Shown here piece after piece: positions 5,788 to 9,925 of a stretch of DNA of 9,925 nucleotides. Origin of the DNA: Hydrogenophaga intermedia (GTDB taxonomy: Bacteria > Pseudomonadota > Gammaproteobacteria > Burkholderiales > Burkholderiaceae_C); the NCBI GenBank assembly GCA_945869245.1, contig CAMBOY010000099.1:1-9925 (forward strand), given 5' to 3'. The translations under genes were made by a program, and so were the position numbers. Under the pieces are notes generated by a model. The model had not been told where the DNA came from and did not search any database. It saw nothing but the letters and a program-made list of their open reading frames with translations. How positions within the stretch are numbered: the first letter of the stretch is position 1; the number at the start of each line of letters is the position of its first letter.

Positions 5788-6649
5788 GCGTCGAACGCAG
5801 CGCCTGCAGCCACGCCTGCAGGCGCTGCCACACCGGGGCCGCCAAGGGCTCGGGTTCGTTGAAGATCTCGTGGTACAGGCCGGTCAAACCAAAGGCCTGC
5901 ACTGGTGCCTCGCCTTGTGCCGCGCGGCGCGCGAACTCGGCGCTGCCAGCTGGGCGCACCAAATGGTCGTCTTCGGCATACAGCAGCAGCGTGGGCAGCG
6001 GCCAGCGGTCGGCCGCCTCGCGCACGCGCCGGCCCCATTGATCAAAAAACAGCGCCAGCGGCGGGCTGATGCGGTCGTGCACCAGCGGGTCCGCTTGGTA
6101 AGCGGCGACCACTGCGGGGTCGTGCGCCAGTTTGTCGGCCAGCAGCCCGTTGCCCAGCGCCAGCCCAGGCGCCACGCGGTTGAGCAGGGCCACCGCCCAG
6201 AGCAAGGGCGTGCCCATGCCCACCTCCAGCGCGGGCGACGAGAGCACCAGCGCGTCGGGCCCTGCAGCGTCAGCACCGCGTGTGTGCAGGCGCCAGCAAG
6301 TGGCCGCGCTCACCAAGCCACCCATGCTGTGGCCAATCAGTACCAGCGGGCCCCTGCTGCGCGCGCGGGTGTCGGCCAGCACGGCGTCCAGGTCGTCGAG
6401 CAAAGCTTCTGTGTGCGGCAGGCAGCCACGCCGCCCGTCTGATGTGCCGTGGCCGCGCTGGTCGAACGCGCGCACCGCCCAGCCCCAGGCCATGAGCCGC
6501 GCAGCCACCGCATCGTAGCGGCGGGCGTGTTCACCCAGGCCGTGCACCAGCAGCACCTGGCCGCGCGCGTCCACCGGCGCGGGCCAGTCCCACACGGTGA
6601 GGGCCACGCCGTCGGGGCGCTGCAAAGCGCTGCGCTGCGGCTCGGCCAT
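5777..6649 (-). CDS. Alpha/beta hydrolase, monoacylglycerol lipase-like
   Basis: The 290-residue protein has the serine hydrolase fold of the monoglyceride lipase/lysophospholipase (PldB-like) group. Visible motifs are VHGLGEHARRY (35-45, oxyanion region), AFDQRGHGTSDGRRG (61-75), the nucleophile elbow GHSMGG with Ser108, the acid in YAEDDHLVRP (Asp228), and His260 in GLYHEIFNEPE. The triad is complete. A variable cap of about 60 residues, rich in Ala and Leu, follows SSPALEVGM. There is no signal peptide, so it is probably cytoplasmic and acts on monoacylglycerols or similar esters; the natural substrate is unproven. Start: the ATG at 6649 overlaps the TGA of the upstream M20 peptidase gene by one base (TGATG), so translational coupling is likely. 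A longer frame back to 6844 lies inside that gene and is rejected. The 3' end overlaps yidB by 11 bases. Confidence 0.92.
   Translation of the reverse strand: MAEPQRSALQRPDGVALTVWDWPAPVDARGQVLLVHGLGEHARRYDAVAARLMAWGWAVRAFDQRGHGTSDGRRGCLPHTEALLDDLDAVLADTRARSRGPLVLIGHSMGGLVSAATCWRLHTRGADAAGPDALVLSSPALEVGMGTPLLWAVALLNRVAPGLALGNGLLADKLAHDPAVVAAYQADPLVHDRISPPLALFFDQWGRRVREAADRWPLPTLLLYAEDDHLVRPAGSAEFARRAAQGEAPVQAFGLTGLYHEIFNEPEPLAAPVWQRLQAWLQALRSTLSA
5797..5828. terminator. Perfect 13-bp hairpin at the yidB/hydrolase convergence
   Basis: GCAGCGCCTGCAG (5797-5809) and its exact complement CTGCAGGCGCTGC (5816-5828) enclose a 6-base loop. It begins 9 bases past the yidB stop and lies wholly inside the last codons of the opposing hydrolase gene, in the region encoding WQRLQAWLQALRS. 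There is no T tract on either side, so it is not a classical intrinsic terminator. It could halt or stabilise the 3' end of the yidB transcript. The symmetry is certain; the role is inferred. Confidence 0.5.
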
Positions 6650-8148
6650 CAGGGCATGCGCGCCATCACCTCGGCCACCGAGGCGGTGAGGCGGCGCGCG
6701 TAGTCCAGGTGCAGGAACTCGTTGGGGCCGTGCGCGTTGCTGCGTGGGCCCAGCACGCCACAGACCATCATTTGCGCCTTGGGGAAGCCTTTGCTCAGCA
6801 TGTTCATCAGCGGGATGGTGCCGCCCTGGCCGATGGTGCCGCAAGCGGCGCCAAAGTGCGCTCGGGATGCGGCTTGCAGCGCCTGCTCAAACCACGGCGT
6901 GGTGTCGGGTGCGTTCCAGCCGCTGGCCGCGCCTTCGGGCTGAAAGGTCACCTTGGCCTGGTAGGGCGCGTTGTCTTCGAGCAGGGTTTTGAGTTGCTGC
7001 ACCGCGCTGGCGGCGTCCACCAGCGGCGGCAGGCGCAGGCTGAGCTTGAACGCGGTGTAGGGCCGCAGCACATTGCCCGCGTCTTTGAGCGCCGGAAAGC
7101 CTTCAGCGCCGGTCACCGACAGCGTCGGGCGCCAGGTGCGGTTGAGCAGCGCCTCTACCGGGTCGGTGGTGGTGGGAAGGGCAAAGGTGCTGCTGCCACC
7201 GCAGTCGTGGTGCGCCCAGGGCAAGCGCTTGTAGACTTCGTCGCCCAAGATGGCGGCGGTGGCGTGGGCCTGCTCCACCCGCAGGCCCGGAATCGCGCAG
7301 TGAAACACCTCGGGCAGCAGACGGCCACTGCCGCTGTCTTCCAGCCGGTCCAACACGTTGCGCAAGATGCGAAAGCTCGACGGCACCAAGCCCGAGGCGT
7401 CGCCCGAGTGAATGCCCTCGCTCAAGATGTCGACCCGCAACACGCCGCTGGCCATGCCGCGCAGGCTGGTGGTGAGCCAGAGCTGGTCGTAGTTGCCGGC
7501 GCCGCTGTCCAGGCAAATCACCAGGCCCACATCGCCGAGGCGGGGGCGCAGCGCGTCCACATAAGGCAGCAGGTCGCCCGAGCCGCTTTCTTCGCAGGTC
7601 TCGATCAAGCCGACGATGCGCGGGTGCGCCACGCCCTGCGCCTTGAGCGCCTGGATGGCGGCGATGCTGGCGTAGACCGCATACCCGTCGTCGGCCGCGC
7701 CCCGGCCGTAGAGCTTGCCGTCGAGGATCTTGGGTGTCCACGGCCCGAGGTCGCTGCGCCAGCCGTTGAACTCAGGTTGTTTATCGAGGTGGCCATACAT
7801 CAGTATGGTCTGGCCTGACGCCGGTGGCGGTGTGCCGTCTTGGCCTGCGCAGGCCGGCACTTCAAAGAACAGCACCGGTGTGCGCGGGCGGCCGTTGGCG
7901 TCGTTGAGCCGCACCACTTCGAGCGTGAGGCCGGGCACCTGCTGCGCGGCCACCCAGTCGGCGGCGTTTTGTAACACGCGCTCCAGCAGGCCATGCTCGG
8001 CCCATAGCGGGTCAAAGGCCGGCGACTTGGCGGGCACCGCCACGTAGTCGACGAGCTGCGGCAGGATGCGCTCGTCCCAGGCGGTGTGTACATGCGATTG
8101 CAGGGCCTGTGGCTCCAGCAGCAGGCCAGGGGGAATGCGGGCGTTCAT
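6649..8148 (-). CDS. M20 family metallopeptidase (dipeptidase-like)
   Basis: The 499-residue product is a dinuclear-zinc M20/M28-clan peptidase of the CNDP/ArgE-DapE type; cytosolic dipeptide or acyl-amino-acid hydrolysis is likely. The motifs fall in order: MYGHLDKQPE (His120, Asp122), GRGAADDGYA (bridging Asp in 153-154), ETCEESGSGD (catalytic Glu186, zinc ligand Glu187), CLDSGAGN (Asp214), the dimerisation-domain GIHSGD (His247), and the C-terminal AHGPNEFLHL (His473). No metal ligand appears to be missing. There is no signal peptide. The ATG at 8148 has only a weak GGA about 10-12 bases upstream. An in-frame start at 8211 would put the -35 and -10 boxes inside the gene and is rejected. 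It is the first gene of a two-gene unit with the lipase-like hydrolase. Exact substrate specificity cannot be read. Confidence 0.93.
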   Translation of the reverse strand: MNARIPPGLLLEPQALQSHVHTAWDERILPQLVDYVAVPAKSPAFDPLWAEHGLLERVLQNAADWVAAQQVPGLTLEVVRLNDANGRPRTPVLFFEVPACAGQDGTPPPASGQTILMYGHLDKQPEFNGWRSDLGPWTPKILDGKLYGRGAADDGYAVYASIAAIQALKAQGVAHPRIVGLIETCEESGSGDLLPYVDALRPRLGDVGLVICLDSGAGNYDQLWLTTSLRGMASGVLRVDILSEGIHSGDASGLVPSSFRILRNVLDRLEDSGSGRLLPEVFHCAIPGLRVEQAHATAAILGDEVYKRLPWAHHDCGGSSTFALPTTTDPVEALLNRTWRPTLSVTGAEGFPALKDAGNVLRPYTAFKLSLRLPPLVDAASAVQQLKTLLEDNAPYQAKVTFQPEGAASGWNAPDTTPWFEQALQAASRAHFGAACGTIGQGGTIPLMNMLSKGFPKAQMMVCGVLGPRSNAHGPNEFLHLDYARRLTASVAEVMARMP

Positions 8149-8182
8149 GGCGGTGTGTCCGGGTTGAATCGATGAGCGAACC

Positions 8183-8211
8183 AGTATAGGCAGGCCAGCG
8201 CCGCAGGCCAA
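8183..8211 (-). promoter_or_regulatory. Sigma70-type promoter of the M20-hydrolase operon
   Basis: On the minus strand TTGGCC (8211-8206, 4 of 6 to consensus) and TATACT (8188-8183, 5 of 6) are separated by exactly 17 bases. Transcription would start near 8176, about 28 bases before the ATG at 8148. This is the best promoter in the window. The same AT-rich step reads TATAGG on the plus strand (8185-8190), with TTGAAT (8164-8169) 15 bases upstream. A weaker, overlapping divergent promoter for the transglutaminase-like gene is therefore possible. Confidence 0.6.
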
Positions 8212-8279
8212 GGTGCTGCGGCCATGGGCCTGTCATCTCGGCGGCTGTGGCGCCGCGCGGCCTGGGCTAGCCTGCAGCC

Positions 8280-8969
8280 ATGACCCAGGCCACCGACACC
8301 CCCACCCCAGCGCACTTGGCCGCCACCGCGCTGCTGGACCACCAGCACCCCGCCGTGCGCGCCTTTGTGGCGGCGCACGACCCCGGCTGCGATGTGCGCA
8401 GCCGGGCGGTGGCGCTCACCCACGCGGTGCGCGACAGCCTGCGCTACGACCCCTACCGCATCGACCTGTCGGCGCAGGGCATGCGCGCGTCGACCGCGCT
8501 GCAACAAGGCTACGGCTGGTGTGTGCCCAAGGCGGCGGTGCTGGCGGCGGTGGCGCGCGCGGCCGGTATCCCGGCGCGGCTGGGTTACGCCGATGTGCGC
8601 AACCACCTGTCCACCGAGCGGCTGCGCCAGACCATGAAAACCGATGTGTTTGTCTGGCACGGCTACACCGAGCTGTGGATCGACGGCGCTTGGCGCAAAG
8701 CCACACCGGCCTTCAACCGCGAGCTGTGCGACAAATTCGGCCTGCTGCCGCTGGACTTTGACGGCGAACACGACTCGCTCTACCACCCCTTTGATCGAGT
8801 CGGCCAGCGCCACATGGAATATGTGAACGAGCGTGGTGTGTTCGACGATCTGCCGCTGGCCGAGATTGCCCGCAGTTTTGCCGAGGTGTACCCGTTCTGG
8901 ACGCCGGGCAGCATCGCCGGCAACGACTTCGCGGCCGACGCCGCGCGCGAAGCGCCCCGCGCGGGCTAA
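8280..8969 (+). CDS. Transglutaminase-like domain protein
   Basis: The 229-residue product has a bacterial transglutaminase-like (papain-fold) core. The Cys motif is GYGWCVPKAAVL (Cys81), followed by RAAGIPARLGYADVRNHL (93-110), the His motif VFVWHGYTELWIDG (His127), and WRKATPAFNRELC (138-150). In typical members the third catalytic residue is the Asp of a D-P-T motif after the His strand. Here that position reads A-T-P, so the classic Cys-His-Asp triad is not visible. A tail, FDGEHDSLYHPFD then GQRHMEY, is characteristic of this subgroup as I recall it. No signal peptide or membrane segment is seen. Function is unknown; amide hydrolysis or transfer is possible. The ATG at 8280 fits the protein start, with no good Shine-Dalgarno sequence. 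The gene is divergent from the M20 gene and convergent with metW, with stops 7 bases apart. Confidence 0.85.
   Translation: MTQATDTPTPAHLAATALLDHQHPAVRAFVAAHDPGCDVRSRAVALTHAVRDSLRYDPYRIDLSAQGMRASTALQQGYGWCVPKAAVLAAVARAAGIPARLGYADVRNHLSTERLRQTMKTDVFVWHGYTELWIDGAWRKATPAFNRELCDKFGLLPLDFDGEHDSLYHPFDRVGQRHMEYVNERGVFDDLPLAEIARSFAEVYPFWTPGSIAGNDFAADAAREAPRAG
8941..8964. terminator. GC-rich hairpin at the 3' end of the transglutaminase-like gene
   Basis: CCGCGCG (8941-8947) and CGCGCGG (8958-8964) form a perfect 7-bp stem with a 10-base loop, covering the last codons before the TAA at 8967-8969. There is no T tract. With only 7 bases between this stop and that of metW, it may serve one or both convergent transcripts, or be a by-product of Ala/Arg codon composition. 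The evidence is weak. Confidence 0.25.
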
Positions 8970-8976
8970 AGCCGTC

Positions 8977-9561
8977 TCAGCCGTTGCGGATACAAAACAC
9001 CGCCGTGCTGGCCAGCAGATTGGGCCAGCGGCGCACCACCTCGCCTTCGTGCAGGCCAAAGCTGTCTTCCACCCGCAGGCCACAGCTGCGCGCCAGCACC
9101 TCAAAGTCGGCGTGGGTGCCGACGCGGATGTTGGGCGTGTCGTACCACTGGTAGGGCAGGCGCTTGGTCACCGGCATGCGGCCCTGCAACACCGCCAATC
9201 GGTTGGGCCAGTGGGCAAAGTTGGGAAAGGCCACGATGGCGTTGCGCCCCACGCGCGCGGTTTCGCGCAGCATGGTCTCGGCGTTGCGCAGGTGCTGAAG
9301 GGTGTCGATCTGCAGCACCATGTCGAAGCTGCCGTCGCCAAACATATTGAGCCCGTCTTCTAGGTTGAGCTGCAGCACGTTCACGCCGCGCTTCAAGCAG
9401 GCCTGCACCTTGGCGTCGTCGATTTCCACGCCGTAGCCGGTGCAGCCGCGTGTGGCTTGCAGGTGCGCCAGCAGCGCACCGTCGCCACAGCCCAGATCGA
9501 GCACCTTGGCGCCCTGCGGCACCAGCGCCGCGATCGCATGCATCACTTGGGGTTCGGCCAT
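8977..9561 (-). CDS. metW: Methionine biosynthesis protein MetW
   Basis: MetW is a class I methyltransferase-fold protein that partners MetX in the first committed step of methionine synthesis in many proteobacteria. The 194 residues match the family length. The nucleotide-binding motif VLDLGCGDGALLAHL (20-34) is followed by YGVEID (43-48), the family block FDMVLQIDTLQHL (79-91), then AFPNFAHWPNRLAVLQGRMP (111-130) and YDTPNIRVGTH (140-150). The ATG at 9561 lies one base after the metX stop and has a strong GGAGG about 8 bases upstream, inside the end of metX, so the two genes are coupled. A longer frame back to 9681 lies within metX and is rejected. Its role is known mainly from genetics; methyltransferase activity should not be assumed. 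Confidence 0.95.
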   Translation of the reverse strand: MAEPQVMHAIAALVPQGAKVLDLGCGDGALLAHLQATRGCTGYGVEIDDAKVQACLKRGVNVLQLNLEDGLNMFGDGSFDMVLQIDTLQHLRNAETMLRETARVGRNAIVAFPNFAHWPNRLAVLQGRMPVTKRLPYQWYDTPNIRVGTHADFEVLARSCGLRVEDSFGLHEGEVVRRWPNLLASTAVFCIRNG

Positions 9562-9562
9562 G

Positions 9563-9925
9563 TCACTGCCCTCCCACGGTGGCGGCCACCGTTTGCTGAA
9601 AGTAGCTGCGCACCGCAGCGTGGTAGCGCTGGTCGTCGAGCAGAAAAGCGTCGTGCCCGTGTGGCGCGTCGATCTCGGCATAGCTCACGTCGCGGCCGTT
9701 GTCGAGCAGAGCCTTGACGATTTCGCGGCTGCGCGCCGGCGAAAACCGCCAGTCGGTGGAAAAACTCACCAGCAAAACCTTGGCCGTGGCGCGCGCCAAC
9801 GCGGCGCTCAGGTTGCCGTCAAACGCCCGCGCCGGGTCGAAGTAATCGAGCGCGCGGGTGATGAGCAAATAGGTGTTGGCGTCGAAGTACTCGCTGAATT
9901 TGTCGCCCTGATAGCGCAGATAACT
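9563..9925 (-). CDS. metX: MetX, homoserine O-acyltransferase, partial (C-terminal third)
   Basis: MetX activates homoserine by O-acetylation or O-succinylation for trans-sulfuration or direct sulfhydrylation. Only the last 120 residues are in the window; the frame runs off the end with no start. The alpha/beta-hydrolase signatures are clear: SYLRYQGDKFSEYFDANTYL (1-20 of the fragment), ITRALDYFDPA (22-32), the catalytic Asp in STDWRFSP (Asp58), and the catalytic His in PHGHDAFLLDD (His91 of GHDAFL). The nucleophile Ser and the residues that separate acetyl- from succinyl-CoA users lie outside, so the acyl donor cannot be decided. The gene is followed after one base by metW, as is usual in betaproteobacteria. 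Confidence 0.95.
   Translation of the reverse strand, partial: SYLRYQGDKFSEYFDANTYLLITRALDYFDPARAFDGNLSAALARATAKVLLVSFSTDWRFSPARSREIVKALLDNGRDVSYAEIDAPHGHDAFLLDDQRYHAAVRSYFQQTVAATVGGQ

Noticed and set aside
6649..9561. The hydrolase and MetW both begin with the residues MAEPQ
   Set aside because: Codons differ after the first few bases and the proteins are unrelated in fold and motifs. A five-residue match is most simply coincidence, not a duplication.
1..9925. Search for CRISPR arrays, tRNA or rRNA genes, tandem repeats, transposases or toxin-antitoxin pairs
   Set aside because: None was seen on reading both strands. Nearly all bases are accounted for by housekeeping or metabolic genes.

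Overview
The window looks like ordinary chromosome from a high-GC betaproteobacterium, most likely Burkholderiales and probably Comamonadaceae. This is inferred from the strong G/C preference at third codon positions, a divergent lptD/amgK pair, a metX-metW operon and the protein sequences themselves. No species can be named from sequence alone. I see no CRISPR array, rRNA, tRNA, intact transposase, phage gene or defence cassette.

Layout. Bases 1-1793 (minus) hold the N-terminal three quarters of lptD, the outer-membrane LPS translocon; its 3' end lies outside the window. A compact region with plausible promoters in both directions separates it from amgK (plus, 1955-3070), a sugar kinase of peptidoglycan recycling, which is followed after 7 bases by rsmE (plus, 3078-3800), a 16S rRNA methyltransferase. 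Bases 3801-4117 are a lower-GC gap. It holds a two-hairpin terminator candidate, a possible remnant of a small hydrophobic reading frame, and a cluster of interleaved inverted repeats. Then come an MFS transporter (plus, 4118-5293) and a YidB/DUF937-type protein (plus, 5332-5787).

Facing them on the minus strand is a two-gene operon. An M20 metallopeptidase (8148-6649) is joined by a one-base TGATG overlap to an alpha/beta hydrolase of the monoglyceride-lipase type (6649-5777), whose 3' end overlaps the end of yidB by 11 bases. The peptidase has a good sigma70-type promoter. Divergent from it is a transglutaminase-fold protein (plus, 8280-8969) with the catalytic Cys and His but no Asp at the usual third position. 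Last come metW (9561-8977) and the C-terminal third of metX (9925-9563), both minus, for methionine biosynthesis.

Most genes are housekeeping: envelope assembly and wall recycling on the left, methionine synthesis on the right, and transport plus hydrolytic functions between. I found no convincing undescribed multi-gene system. The points most worth a second look are the structured gap at 3801-4117, the altered triad of the transglutaminase-like protein, the perfect 13-bp hairpin where two convergent genes overlap, amgK without an adjacent murU, and the uncertain start and single cysteine of LptD.
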